Assembly: GCF_012913485.1 (NCBI RefSeq)
Contig: NZ_CP051774.1
Location: forward strand, 4,960,001-5,024,000
Direction of reading: 5' to 3'
From: Luteolibacter luteus
GTDB lineage: Bacteria; Verrucomicrobiota; Verrucomicrobiia; Verrucomicrobiales; Akkermansiaceae
DNA: 64,000 nt
Positions within the stretch are counted from its first letter, which is position 1. Each line of letters starts with the position of its first letter. Both the position numbers and the translations under genes were made by a program. The notes below the pieces were generated by a model that was not told the origin of the DNA, made no database searches, and was given only the letters and a program-made list of their open reading frames with translations. Positions 54,463-63,895 of the stretch are shown piece by piece.

Positions 54463-55409
54463 ATGAGGTGGCGCTCCTTCCTCTTCCCGAAGCCCAAGGC
54501 CCTGGTCCTGCGCTTGGCCATCTTGGGATCTCTCTTGCCCATCCTTGGTTGGTGCGGCGGCAGCTACTGGATTTTCGACCTCTTCAATCATTTCCAGTGG
54601 CAGTATCTGTGCCTGCTAGGAGTCGCTTTCGTAACGCTGCTCTGCACGAGGGAATGGCGTTTTGCGGCGCTAGCCTCGCTGTGTCTGGCTATTCCGCTCA
54701 CTAGGATCGGGCTGGGCGTAGTGGATAGCCCGTACCAGCCTTTCCCCGGCGGGAAACCATTGCGGATCACCAGCTTCAATGTGCTGACGGCAAATACGCG
54801 CTACGGCGACGCACTGTCCTGGATCCATAAGACGATGCCGGATGTGATTTTTCTGCCAGAAGTGGACGAGGAATGGGCCGCGCAATTGAGGCCTCTTCAG
54901 GGCAGTCACCCTTATGTGGTGGAACACATCGTGGAGGGGAATTTCGGCTTCGCCTGCTACTCGAAGCTTCCGATCCTTGAGCAAGAGATCATTCCCTGTG
55001 GTGAATTGGAACTGCCCTTGCTGAAGCTCCGTTTGCAAGGGGAGGGGAAGACCTTTGTGTTCTTCGGTGCACATCCGGTACCTCCTGCAATGAGTTCTGG
55101 GCGCGGGAACGGGATGTCTTTCTCGGTATTATCGCCGCGCAGGTGGAGGCGCAAAAGGACACGGTGATCGTGGTGGGAGATATGAACGCCACCGTGTGGA
55201 GCCAAGGCATGAAGCCTCTGAAGGACGCCGGACTCCGAGGTTGGGAAGGCATTCCAACATGGTCACGGGAGAATCCTCTCCTCGCAGTTCCGATCGATTA
55301 TGTCCTCTATCGAAAGGGCGAGTCTTCGTTCATCGAGAGCAGCGGATATGAGGTTGGTCCTGACTTGGGGTCCGATCATCGCCCGGTGACGAGGGATCTG
55401 GTTTGGTAA
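54463..55409 (+). pseudogene. membrane EEP-fold protein (copy 2), frameshifted
   Basis: It is a paralogue of the preceding gene. The N-terminal helices, SFNVLTANTRYGD, LPEVDEEW and GAHPVPPA are intact in the first frame, which then ends at 55167 in a spurious basic tail. The remaining part, from EFWARERDVFLG through GDMNATVW and GSDHRPV, continues in the frame that ends at 55409. One base is missing around 55080-55095. All active-site residues exist across the two frames, so the gene was functional until recently, or this is a sequencing error. Confidence 0.85.
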
Positions 55410-55425
55410 GCCGGAATCCGAAATG

Positions 55426-55456
55426 AAAAACCCCGCCGCCCTTTCGGACGACGGGG
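55426..55456 (-). terminator. intrinsic terminator of fusA
   Basis: Read on the minus strand, CCCCGTCGTCC and GGGCGGCGGGG pair over 11 positions (two G-U) around a GAAA loop and are followed by TTTTTC. The plus strand would have C-A mismatches and no T-run, so the element serves fusA, whose stop is about 28 bp upstream. Confidence 0.88.
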
Positions 55457-55483
55457 TCTTGGTAAAACAGGAAGCTAAGCAGC

Positions 55484-57574
55484 TTACTTGCGCTTGGCCT
55501 CTTCGCGCTCCTTGGCGGCCTTGATGACCTCGTCGGAGACGTTCTTCGGGCAAGGGGCGTAGTGGCTGAACTCCATGGAGAACTGGCCACGACCGGAGGT
55601 CATGGTGCGCAGGTCGCCGATGTAGCCGAACATGGCGGAGAGCGGGGCCTCGGCCTTGACGCGAACACCACCCGGGGTCGGCTCCTGGCCTTGGATCATG
55701 CCCCGGCGACGGTTGAGGTCGCCGATCACGTCACCCACCTTCTCCTCCGGCGCGAACACATCGAGCTTCATCATCGGCTCGAGGATCTGCGGAGCGCACT
55801 TCGGCATGGTCTGGCGGTAGGCCGCCTTGGCAGCGATTTCGAAGGCGATGTTGCTGGAGTCCACGGCGTGGAAACCACCTTCGTTGAGCGTGACCTTGAA
55901 GTCCAAGCAAGGGTAGCCAGCAAGTGGTCCTTTATCGACGGAGGTCTTGAAGCCCTTGTCGACGGCCGGGATGAACTCTTTCGGGATGCTGCCGCCGACG
56001 ACCTTCGATTCGAAGATGAAGCCGGAGCCGGGTTCGCCGGGCTCGATGGTGTAATCGATCTTCGCGTACTGGCCGGAACCACCCGACTGCTTCTTGTGGG
56101 TGTAGCTGTCCGTCACCGGCTTGGTGATGGTTTCGCGGTAGGCGACCTGCGGGGCGCCGACGTTGACCTCCACCTTGTGGGTGCGCTTGAGGATGTCGAT
56201 CTTGATGTCGAGGTGAAGCTCGCCCATGCCCTTGAGGATCATCTCATTGGTTTCCTCGTCGGTTTCGACGCGGAAGGACGGGTCTTCCTGCACCATCTTG
56301 CCGATGGCGGTAGCAAGCTTCTCGGCGTTGGCCTTGTCCTTCGGCGCGACCGCGATGGAGATCACGGGATCCGGGAAGACCATCGGCTCGAGAGTGGCCG
56401 GGTTCTTCTCGTCACAAAGGGTGTGACCCGTTTGCACGTTCTTGAGGCCCACGATCGCGATGATGTCACCCGCTTGGGCGGATTCGACTTCATTGCGGTC
56501 ATCGGCGTGCATTTCCACCATGCGGCTGACGCGTTCGGTCTTGCCGGTGAAGGAGTTGAGGATCGTGTCGCCCTTCTTGATCGTGCCCGAGTAGATGCGG
56601 GTGAAGGTCAGGGCGCCGAACTTGTCGTCCATGATCTTGAAAGCGAGCGCGCGAAGCGGCTTGGTCGGATCGCTGATGGCGAATTCGCCGGTCTCGTTGC
56701 CTTCGGCGTCGACTTCCGGGAGCGGCTTCACTTCCGGAGGGGAAGGAAGGAAATCCACCACCGCGTCGAGCACGAGTTGGAGGCCCTTGTTCTTGAAGGA
56801 GGAGCCGCAGTAGGTCGGGAAGAATGCGAGATCAATGGTGCCCTTGCGGATGCAACGCTTGACGGTCTCGATATCCGGCTCCACGCCTTCGAGGTATTTC
56901 TCCATCACCTCGTCGTCTTGTTCGACGGCGGTTTCGATGAGGGCGGCACGGTATTCCTCGACCTTGTCCACCATGTCGGCGGGCACGTCGGTGACCTTGA
57001 AGTTTTCCGGGAGGCCGGAGTCATCCCAGATATGGGCCTTGCGGGTCAGGAGATCGACCACGCCGACGAAGTCGGACTCGGTGCCGATCGGCAGCACCAT
57101 CACCAGCGGGTGGGCGCCGAGCACTCTCTTCACCTGGCCGACGACGCGGTAGAAATCTGCACCGATACGGTCGAGCTTGTTGACGTAAATCACACGGGCA
57201 ACGCCGGAATCGTTGGCGTAGCGCCAGTTCGTTTCGGATTGGGGCTCCACACCGCCGGAACCGCAGAATACGCCGATACCGCCGTCGAGGACCTTCAGCG
57301 AGCGGTAAACTTCGATGGTGAAGTCAACGTGGCCCGGGGTGTCGATGACGTTGAATTGGTTGCCCTTCCAGAAGCAGGTGGTGGCGGCGGACTGGATGGT
57401 GATGCCGCGCTCAGCTTCCTGTTCCATGAAGTCCATGGTGGAAGCACCGTCGTGCACCTCACCGATCTTGTGGATCTTGCCGGTGAGTTTGAGAATACGC
57501 TCGGTGGTGGTCGTCTTGCCCGCATCCACGTGAGCGAAAATGCCAATGTTGCGGTATTTGGTGAGGTCCTTCAT
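55484..57574 (-). CDS. fusA: translation elongation factor G
   Basis: The 696-residue GTPase drives tRNA and mRNA translocation on the ribosome. It starts at ATG 57574 ([11 protein letters not shown]); a 38-residue upstream extension is non-coding in character. G1 is [12 protein letters not shown], switch [10 protein letters not shown] and G4 NKLD, with domains II-V complete ([11 protein letters not shown] in domain IV). It is isolated from the usual str operon (rpsL, rpsG, tuf), so it may be one of several EF-G copies. It has its own terminator. Confidence 0.95.
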   Translation of the reverse strand: MKDLTKYRNIGIFAHVDAGKTTTTERILKLTGKIHKIGEVHDGASTMDFMEQEAERGITIQSAATTCFWKGNQFNVIDTPGHVDFTIEVYRSLKVLDGGIGVFCGSGGVEPQSETNWRYANDSGVARVIYVNKLDRIGADFYRVVGQVKRVLGAHPLVMVLPIGTESDFVGVVDLLTRKAHIWDDSGLPENFKVTDVPADMVDKVEEYRAALIETAVEQDDEVMEKYLEGVEPDIETVKRCIRKGTIDLAFFPTYCGSSFKNKGLQLVLDAVVDFLPSPPEVKPLPEVDAEGNETGEFAISDPTKPLRALAFKIMDDKFGALTFTRIYSGTIKKGDTILNSFTGKTERVSRMVEMHADDRNEVESAQAGDIIAIVGLKNVQTGHTLCDEKNPATLEPMVFPDPVISIAVAPKDKANAEKLATAIGKMVQEDPSFRVETDEETNEMILKGMGELHLDIKIDILKRTHKVEVNVGAPQVAYRETITKPVTDSYTHKKQSGGSGQYAKIDYTIEPGEPGSGFIFESKVVGGSIPKEFIPAVDKGFKTSVDKGPLAGYPCLDFKVTLNEGGFHAVDSSNIAFEIAAKAAYRQTMPKCAPQILEPMMKLDVFAPEEKVGDVIGDLNRRRGMIQGQEPTPGGVRVKAEAPLSAMFGYIGDLRTMTSGRGQFSMEFSHYAPCPKNVSDEVIKAAKEREEAKRK

Positions 57575-57720
57575 GCTCTTGAGTGTATGCGGTTTGGGGC
57601 CGACGGGACGCGCCGGGGCGAACTCCTTAGTCGGCTTCCGGCAAATGGCAATCCCGGACTCACGGATTTTCCGCGACTTTTGTGGCAATTTCGCGTCTGG
57701 ACGTTGCGAAAATCCGCCCG

Positions 57721-58473
57721 ATGCTCCGCCGCGTGGCCGAGGTGATTCTGGAAATCGACGGGGTGATCAAGCGGTTCGACGATTTCACGGCCGTGGACGG
57801 GGTTTCCTTCCAAGTGTGTGCCGGTGAAACCGTCGGCCTGCTCGGGGTCAACGGCGCAGGGAAAACTACCCTGATGAACATGATTCTGGGCCTGACCACT
57901 CCCAGTGGCGGGGCGATACGGGCGTTTGGGATGGATTTGCAGAAGCACCGGCTGGAAATTCTCCAGCGTTCGAACTTCTGCACCACCTACGCCACCCTGC
58001 CCGGAAACCTGAAGGTCCGGGCAAATCTGGAGATTTTTGCCCGTCTCTATTCCGTCCCGAAGCCGAAAGAAAAGGTCTCCGAACTTCTGGAACTTCTAGA
58101 AATCACCAAACTGGCGGACAAATCGACCGGCCAGCTTAGTGCGGGGGAGTCCACGCGGGTGAATCTGGCGAAAGCGTTGCTGAACGATCCCGATCTGCTT
58201 TTGCTCGACGAACCGACCGCTTCGCTCGACCCGGACATCGCGGACAAGGTCCGGAAGCTTGTCCGCCACGTCCAGCGCACCCGTCATCCGGCCATTCTCT
58301 ATACCTCGCACAACATGCGGGACATCGAGGAGGTCTGCGACCGCGTTCTCTTCCTCCATGCCGGGAAGATCCTCGCCGCCGGCACTCCGGACGAGATCAC
58401 CAAGCACTTCGAGGAGGACGATCTGGAAGACGTCTTCATCAAGATCGCGCGTTCGGGGGAATTGGCGAAATAG
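57721..58473 (+). CDS. ABC transporter ATP-binding protein, no permease adjacent
   Basis: The 250-residue product starts at ATG 57721 (MLRRVAEV); a longer frame to 57682 is less likely. Walker A is GVNGAGKTT, Walker B LLLLDEP, and the H-loop is in YTSHNM. The signature LSAGES differs from the usual LSGGQ but matches the sugar/lipid-exporter-like (ABC-2) branch where LSxGxxxR is common. No membrane subunit is next to it, though the RDD protein follows 62 bp later. The partner permease must be elsewhere. Confidence 0.92.
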   Translation: MLRRVAEVILEIDGVIKRFDDFTAVDGVSFQVCAGETVGLLGVNGAGKTTLMNMILGLTTPSGGAIRAFGMDLQKHRLEILQRSNFCTTYATLPGNLKVRANLEIFARLYSVPKPKEKVSELLELLEITKLADKSTGQLSAGESTRVNLAKALLNDPDLLLLDEPTASLDPDIADKVRKLVRHVQRTRHPAILYTSHNMRDIEEVCDRVLFLHAGKILAAGTPDEITKHFEEDDLEDVFIKIARSGELAK

Positions 58474-58535
58474 GAGAGCTCCCTAGACTGCTCCGATTGC
58501 TTCTAGACCGTCTGGTGAGTTCTGCTAGATTGCGG

Positions 58536-59228
58536 ATGAACGCCATGGAAACCGAGCCTGAGAAGCCGCAGTCGTCCGTCCCGCCGCCACCGGATCTGCC
58601 ACCGCCGCCACCGCCCTCCGCGGTGCCGCCGCCTCCGGACATCCCGCCACCACCGCCGCCCTCCGCGATGCCGAAGCCGGATTTGGGCCCGCCGCCACCA
58701 TCACCGGCTCCGCCGCCACCCCCGGGTGTGACGGCCGCACAGGTGATCAAACCGAAGGTGGCGCCGAAAGCGGAAGAGGAGACCGAGGAGATCGATCCCT
58801 TTGACGGTGATCCGGTGCCCGCAGCGGGGACCGAGGCTGCGTTCGACAACCGGGTGATCGCCGTGATCATCGACGGCTTTGTCGCCGCGGGTCTCTATAT
58901 CTTCGCCAATGTGGTCCTGCCGTCCTTCCTGGCTTATGCGGTGTACGCCGCCTATCTCCTTGTGAGGGACGCCTTGCCGTTCCTGGAAGGGCAGAGCGTG
59001 GGCAAGAAGCTCATGAAGATCCGCGCCGTGGGTCCGAATGGCGAGAAGCTCACCAACGATTGGAAGACCAGCATCATCCGGAATGTGCCACTGGCGATTC
59101 CGTTCTTCGGATTGATCGAGGCTTACATCCTTTATCAGAAGAAGGAGAAGGGAGAACCGCTCATCCGCCTCGGCGACGAGTGGGGCAAGACCCGGGTGGT
59201 CGCTGTCGGCGGGCCTTCCGGGATCTGA
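58536..59228 (+). CDS. RDD-family membrane protein with polyproline N-terminus
   Basis: The 230-residue product starts at ATG 58536 (or 58545). Residues about 10-65 are nearly all PPPP/PPPPDxPPPPP blocks, then an acidic linker leads to an RDD domain (about 100-225). The domain has FDNRVIAVIIDGF, the transmembrane helices, GQSVGKKLMKIRA and IIRNVPLAI. RDD proteins are membrane transporters or accessory proteins of unclear substrate. The polyproline may demand EF-P for translation. Possibly co-transcribed with the ABC ATPase. Confidence 0.88.
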   Translation: MNAMETEPEKPQSSVPPPPDLPPPPPPSAVPPPPDIPPPPPPSAMPKPDLGPPPPSPAPPPPPGVTAAQVIKPKVAPKAEEETEEIDPFDGDPVPAAGTEAAFDNRVIAVIIDGFVAAGLYIFANVVLPSFLAYAVYAAYLLVRDALPFLEGQSVGKKLMKIRAVGPNGEKLTNDWKTSIIRNVPLAIPFFGLIEAYILYQKKEKGEPLIRLGDEWGKTRVVAVGGPSGI

Positions 59229-59325
59229 GAATCCCGTTCATTCCATTTACCGGGCAGCCGGGGCGGGTGACCGCTCCGGCTGTTCCCGTTATAAGAGGCG
59301 GGGCTCCCTCCCTAGCGAAACGAGA

Positions 59326-59356
59326 AAGCCCGCCACGGCGAAACCGAGGCGGGCTT
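59326..59356 (-). terminator. hairpin after the glycoside hydrolase operon
   Basis: AAGCCCGCC (59326-59334) pairs with GGCGGGCTT (59348-59356). On the minus strand the stem is followed by TTCTCGTTTCG, a weak T-rich tail, 28 bp after the GH2 gene's stop. It may also serve the convergent RDD gene. Confidence 0.6.
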
Positions 59357-59383
59357 GGGAATGGTGAGGAAGCGAGGCTTGGC

Positions 59384-61684
59384 TTACTTGACGATGGTTT
59401 CGTCGAGCAGGCCGGCGTCAATGAATTGTCCGCCGTTGGTCTGCTTCACATGGATCGCCAGGGTGTTGCCGGTCGGCTTCAAGAGCGATGCGGCATCAGC
59501 CGGAAGGTCGACGATGGAATAGTTCCCGTTATGGCCAGGCAACTTGGCGATTTCCACGCCGTTCAGGAAGACGGTGGCGTCTTCATCGTGGAAGATCCGG
59601 AGCATCAGGGTTCCTTGAAGCTTGGCGCTGACATTGAAGCTGCGCCGCAGCCAGATGTCATTGCTGCTCCACACGGTGCCGACTTTGGCGTTCGGCGTTT
59701 GGCGGGTGCCGAAGCCACCCTTGCCGTCCTTCCAAGACTTGTCATCGAAGGAATCCTTCTCCCAACCGTCGCCGGGATTCTCGAAGGTGTATTTCCATGC
59801 TTGAGGTTGAGCTTCGGATGTCGGGGCGACCGGCTTGTAAGTGGCGGCGTCCGGAGTGCTGAGCAGCTTGTCGTGAAGCTGCTTCAGCCAGGAAGCTGGA
59901 ACCTTCTCGATGCGGTCGTAGGTAAGCAGGCCGTTGATCTCGCCCTCCACGTCGGTGGTCTGGGTGTAGACACCGGCAGAGATGCCCTGGCGGCGCAGGC
60001 CCATCAGGACATTGATGGACTTCGTGTAGCGGGCCTTCCACTCGTCGAGTGATTGCGGCAGTCCGCCGTAGCCCCAGTTCTCCTTGGTGGCATCCCAGAG
60101 GTGGCCCTTCACCGGCCAGCCGTGACCGCCGAATTCGCCGACCACCTTCACGTAGTCGTCGAAGCGCTTGTCGCCGATCGGGAAGTTCGGGTCAGGGTAG
60201 GCGTGTTCATCGGCGATGTCGCCCACCGGCCAGAAGTTGCCGCCGGAAGCGATGTTGATCGGGCGGGTCTTGTCATAGGCCACCGCCATCTTGCCGGTTT
60301 CCATGGTGCGGTGCTGGCCCCATGCTTCATTGAAGGGAGACCAGACCACGATGCAGGGTTGATCGCGCAGGTGATCCACCATGCGCTTGTACTCGGTCAC
60401 GAATTGCTCGTGTGCGGCGTTCGGCCAGTCACCGTCATTCGGATTCGGCGCCATGCGGGTCCACTCGGGGTTCGAGCCCTTCGGTTCGGTCTGCGGGCCG
60501 TAGCCCATGCTCACTTGATCCTGCCACATCATCATGCCCAAGCGGTCGCAGTGGTAGTAGTAGCGGCGAGGCTCCACCTTGATGTGCTTGCGGATCATGT
60601 TGAAGCCCGCGGCCTTCAGATATTCGATGTCGGAAAGCATCGCTTCATCGGAAGGCGGCGTGAGCAGGCCATCCGGCCACCAGCCTTGGTCGAGGGGACC
60701 CCAGTGGAAGATGGATTTGCCGTTCAGCGTGAAGCGCCAGTTGCCGTTCTTGTCCTTCGCTTTACCAAGCTCGCGGAGCGCTGTGTAGGACTTCGCTGAA
60801 TCGATCACCTTGCCGGAGCCATCGAGCAGTTCGACGCTCAGGTCGTAGAGGTTCGGGGTCTCGGGCGACCACAGTTGGGGATTGTTGACCTTGATCGAGA
60901 CCGTGCCAGCGCCTTCGCCGCTGCCGGCGGCCGCTCCCTTCAGGGTGGCGGTCACGCGGAGCTTCTCACCCGCCACGGCGGTGCCGGAGAGCTTCGCCTT
61001 GATGGAGATGGTGCCGGTCTTGATGTCGGAAGCGAAATCGAGGTCGTCAATGGAGCGGTCATTGACCTCTTCCATCCACACGCTCTGCCAGATGCCGGAG
61101 ACGCGGGTGTACCAGATGCCGCCCGGATCGAGCTTCTGTTTGCCGACCAGTTGATAGCCGCTGGTCGCATCGGTCACGCGGACCAGCAGCTCGTTTTCGC
61201 CGTCCTTCAGTGCATCGGTGATATCGTAGGAGAAGGGAGTATGGGCACCCACGTGCTTGCCCATTTCCTTGCCGTTTACCCATACGGTGGACTCGTAGTC
61301 CACGGCTTCGAAGTGGAGGATCACGCGCTTGCCCGCGTTCTTCTTCGCGGTGATCGAGCGCTTGTACCAGAGCGTCTGGTCGGGCTCGACAAGCTTGCCG
61401 ACTCCGGAGAGCGCTGACTCGGGAGCGAAGGGCACCAGAATCTCGCCAGCCCAATCGCCGGGCTTCTCCGCGTCCTTCGCGGCGAGCGCGTAGCTCCAGA
61501 GGCCGTTCAGGTTGGCCCAGTTCTCACGCTGGAGTTGCGGGCGTGGATACTCGTCCCATGCATTGGCAGGGGTTACTTCCTTCGCCCACTTCGTCATGAT
61601 CTTGCCTTCCACCGGCTTCCACTCGGCATGGGCCGCGGGAAGCGTGAGCAAGAGGGCTAGAAGAGATGTCGGTTTCATGGTCAT
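59384..61684 (-). CDS. secreted glycoside hydrolase family 2 protein
   Basis: The 766-residue product starts at ATG 61684 (or 61678) with a signal peptide ending AAHA. It has the GH2 order: jelly-roll sugar-binding domain (about 55-210, GLWSYALAAKD, then WVNGKEMGKHVGAHTPF), an immunoglobulin-like domain, then the TIM barrel. The barrel has acid/base glutamate in FNEAWGQH and nucleophile in VGEFGGHG. A C-terminal beta-sandwich (LRIFHDEDATVFLNGVEI) is extra. It is probably an exo-acting beta-glycosidase; the sugar is not predictable. It follows the GH5-like gene by 20 bp as one operon. Confidence 0.93.
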   Translation of the reverse strand: MTMKPTSLLALLLTLPAAHAEWKPVEGKIMTKWAKEVTPANAWDEYPRPQLQRENWANLNGLWSYALAAKDAEKPGDWAGEILVPFAPESALSGVGKLVEPDQTLWYKRSITAKKNAGKRVILHFEAVDYESTVWVNGKEMGKHVGAHTPFSYDITDALKDGENELLVRVTDATSGYQLVGKQKLDPGGIWYTRVSGIWQSVWMEEVNDRSIDDLDFASDIKTGTISIKAKLSGTAVAGEKLRVTATLKGAAAGSGEGAGTVSIKVNNPQLWSPETPNLYDLSVELLDGSGKVIDSAKSYTALRELGKAKDKNGNWRFTLNGKSIFHWGPLDQGWWPDGLLTPPSDEAMLSDIEYLKAAGFNMIRKHIKVEPRRYYYHCDRLGMMMWQDQVSMGYGPQTEPKGSNPEWTRMAPNPNDGDWPNAAHEQFVTEYKRMVDHLRDQPCIVVWSPFNEAWGQHRTMETGKMAVAYDKTRPINIASGGNFWPVGDIADEHAYPDPNFPIGDKRFDDYVKVVGEFGGHGWPVKGHLWDATKENWGYGGLPQSLDEWKARYTKSINVLMGLRRQGISAGVYTQTTDVEGEINGLLTYDRIEKVPASWLKQLHDKLLSTPDAATYKPVAPTSEAQPQAWKYTFENPGDGWEKDSFDDKSWKDGKGGFGTRQTPNAKVGTVWSSNDIWLRRSFNVSAKLQGTLMLRIFHDEDATVFLNGVEIAKLPGHNGNYSIVDLPADAASLLKPTGNTLAIHVKQTNGGQFIDAGLLDETIVK

Positions 61685-61704
61685 AAAAGCGTTTGGTGGG
61701 GGAT

Positions 61705-62820
61705 TCAAGAGGCCGAGTTAAGCTTCTTGTAGAGCTCGGTTTCGGCGGGATCGAAGGGCTTGCCGTCCTTGTGGAAGAGCTCGTGGAACCAGATCTTCGG
61801 CTCCTCGGTGAAGGTCTGCTTCCAGCTTTCCCATGGGTACTGCGTCTGGGTCTTGCCTGCGACGAGGCCCCATTGGTAGGCACCGACCTTCTTCTCCTTG
61901 AAGTAGGGGAGAATGTCCTGCAGGCGGCTGCCTGCGGTGCGCGCGAGATACTCGGTGCAGATGACCGGTCGGCCGTATTCGAAGAGCGGCTCGGTAAAGG
62001 ACTTCGTCTTCGCGAGATCGCCGTAAACGTGGAAGGTCGTGACGTCGGAGTTATCGAGCTGGTAGGCATTCAGCGCGTCGCGCTTTTCCTTGGTGCTCCA
62101 GTCATTGGTCCACACGCCGATCGTAAGCGGCTGGGAGGGACGGACTTCCCAGGCCCACTCGAAGCACTTCTTCACCAGATCGAGCGAATACTTCGGCTTG
62201 TCCTCGAGTTCCACGGGGCCGTAGGCACTGCGGTTTGGATTGCCCGGTTCATTGTAGAGGTCCCAGACGACCACACGCTTGTCGTCCTTGAAGTGGGTGA
62301 GCACGCCCTTCACGTAGGGTTCCAGAGCGGCGCGCTTCGCGTCGTCCTTCAGCACCTCTTTGCCGGGGGACTGCACCCAGCCGGAGTTATGGACGTGCGG
62401 CTTCGGGTCGCGCTGCTTGCCCAGCTTCGGGTTCGGATCCCAGACGTCGTCGAAGAGCACGAACATGATGCCGATCTTGTGCTTCGCGGCGATGGCCAGG
62501 AACTGGTCCATGCGCTTGAGCAGGCCTTCGGAATCCTGCTCCCAAAGGAGATTGTGGAGGAAGACGCGGGCGCTATTCATCCCGCAACTGGCGGCATAGC
62601 CCAGCTCGCGGTCGATGGTTTCCGGATCGAAGGTCTCCGCCTGCCACATCTCGAGCTGGTTGATGGCGGTGCTGGGCGTGAAGTTCGAGCCGACCAGCCA
62701 TGGCTGGGACTTGGCCCATTCCTGAGCCTTTTCCGGTGTCCACTGGCCTTCGGCAAAGGCGCAGGGAGCGAAAAGCGAAAGCAGGGGGAGAAGCCGGAGG
62801 GTCCGGAATGTGGGTTTCAT
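61705..62820 (-). CDS. secreted GH5-like (cellulase-fold) glycoside hydrolase
   Basis: The 371-residue product starts at ATG 62820 (MKPTFRTL) with a signal peptide cleaved after about residue 24 (CAFA). It is a TIM-barrel clan GH-A enzyme: the acid/base glutamate is in DLYNEPGN and the nucleophile in ICTEYLAR. The WLVGSNFTPSTAINQLEMW start is typical of verrucomicrobial cellulase-like proteins. Likely endo-acting on a plant or algal glycan, giving products for the GH2 enzyme encoded next. Confidence 0.92.
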   Translation of the reverse strand: MKPTFRTLRLLPLLSLFAPCAFAEGQWTPEKAQEWAKSQPWLVGSNFTPSTAINQLEMWQAETFDPETIDRELGYAASCGMNSARVFLHNLLWEQDSEGLLKRMDQFLAIAAKHKIGIMFVLFDDVWDPNPKLGKQRDPKPHVHNSGWVQSPGKEVLKDDAKRAALEPYVKGVLTHFKDDKRVVVWDLYNEPGNPNRSAYGPVELEDKPKYSLDLVKKCFEWAWEVRPSQPLTIGVWTNDWSTKEKRDALNAYQLDNSDVTTFHVYGDLAKTKSFTEPLFEYGRPVICTEYLARTAGSRLQDILPYFKEKKVGAYQWGLVAGKTQTQYPWESWKQTFTEEPKIWFHELFHKDGKPFDPAETELYKKLNSAS

Positions 62821-63491
62821 AAAGCGAACGGGTTTGAAGTTCTGCCACAAGGCGTGGTGACACTACGGGCCCGAGAGTCGCATCGTCAAACTTCCGCCGG
62901 AAAGGGTGCTGTCATAATAGGGGAATGTGGTTTTTGTGGATCTGTGATATTTCGGGAATAAATCCGGAGCGGCGGAGGAAGAGGGACAGTCGTGGAGAAC
63001 GCCGAATTCAGATCCTCCGATGCCGCATGAAGTGTGGGGGAAATGGAGACCCGGTGCCCCCTGTCCGCCCCGCCTGTTCCGCCTGATAAAACAGGGAAAA
63101 TAACAGGTGATCAGGCCGTCTTGCTCCGGATGAACGAGGGCCGGGAGAGCGGATATCAAAGGGAACCGACATTGCCGGAGTCTCTCACACGGTCTTTCTC
63201 CCCGAAACCGCTGTCAGTGGTCCCCGGTTCGAGAGTTGCAGAGGGATCCGATGGAGTCCGTTTGGCCGGGGCTCAAGATTGATGGTGTGGTGCGGGCGAC
63301 TTCTTTTAATGCGCTGAATCCAAGTTGTTTAAGGGGGTTTTGGTGGGCGTTCCTTAAGTAGTCGACCCGCTTGGCTGGAGTCCATTTTCCGCACCCGCGA
63401 AAAAAAATTCACGAAAAGTGAAACCCACCCGGATCCACCGCCGGATCACCCGGTAACGATCATGGTTGTGGTGTTGCTTTCGGAAACCAAA

Positions 63492-63528
63492 GAACCGGGG
63501 TTCGCAGCTAGGCTGCGAGCCTCGGTTC
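63492..63528. terminator. 17-bp hairpin, terminator-like
   Basis: The arms GAACCGGGGTTCGCAGC and GCTGCGAGCCTCGGTTC pair at all 17 positions (two G-U) around a TAG loop. GGGTGTTTTC follows on the plus strand. A stem this long is unusual. With no gene upstream on the plus strand, it could belong to an unannotated small RNA or to a REP-type element. Confidence 0.6.
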
Positions 63529-63540
63529 GGGTGTTTTCGC

Positions 63541-63575
63541 GGGGACGGCAGGTTATATGGGTTCCTGCCGTCCCC
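63541..63575. repeat. 12-bp perfect inverted repeat
   Basis: GGGGACGGCAGG (63541-63552) and CCTGCCGTCCCC (63564-63575) are perfect complements around an 11-base AT-rich loop. It follows the 17-bp hairpin by 12 bp, making a tandem hairpin pair. No protein-coding context explains it. Confidence 0.6.
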
Positions 63576-63895
63576 GACCTCCACGAGCGATCGGAAGATT
63601 TCCCGTCGAAACCGGCTTGGCCGGACGGCGACAGTGGGGCGGTGCCGGAAGCTGGGGAGAGCTTGAAGGTGCCGGGAGGAGACCCTGCTTTGTCGTCCGG
63701 CCCGTTGGCGGACCTGGGAAATCGGAAAAAGTCCCGATTGCTCAAGGTACATGGGACGAGGGTGGTGGCTGGCGGTAACTGGGAGGGTATCAATGGCCAT
63801 CGCCCTCTTTTCCGTCCTGAGGGCGGGGGCAAACGATTTCCGGGAAGACGACGGCGTAGCCGCTGGAAAGAGTACTTTTCGAGAAGGTCCCGACC

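Larger units (their letters stand above)
62821..63895. other. 1.08 kb non-coding stretch with two strong hairpins
   Basis: No frame on either strand shows protein-like character; open stretches here are rich in R, P, G and S, as expected of random GC-rich DNA. The part next to the GH5-like gene should hold its promoter. The only clear structures are the hairpins at 63492-63528 and 63541-63575. Confidence 0.65.

Noticed and set aside
55562-57745. 727-codon plus-strand frame antisense to fusA
   Set aside because: fusA is certain. The antisense translation is a V/D/H/R-rich artefact of the opposite strand's codon bias.
63221-63250. tRNA T-arm-like sequence (GGTTCGAGA)
   Set aside because: No matching acceptor stem, D-arm or anticodon arm around it.
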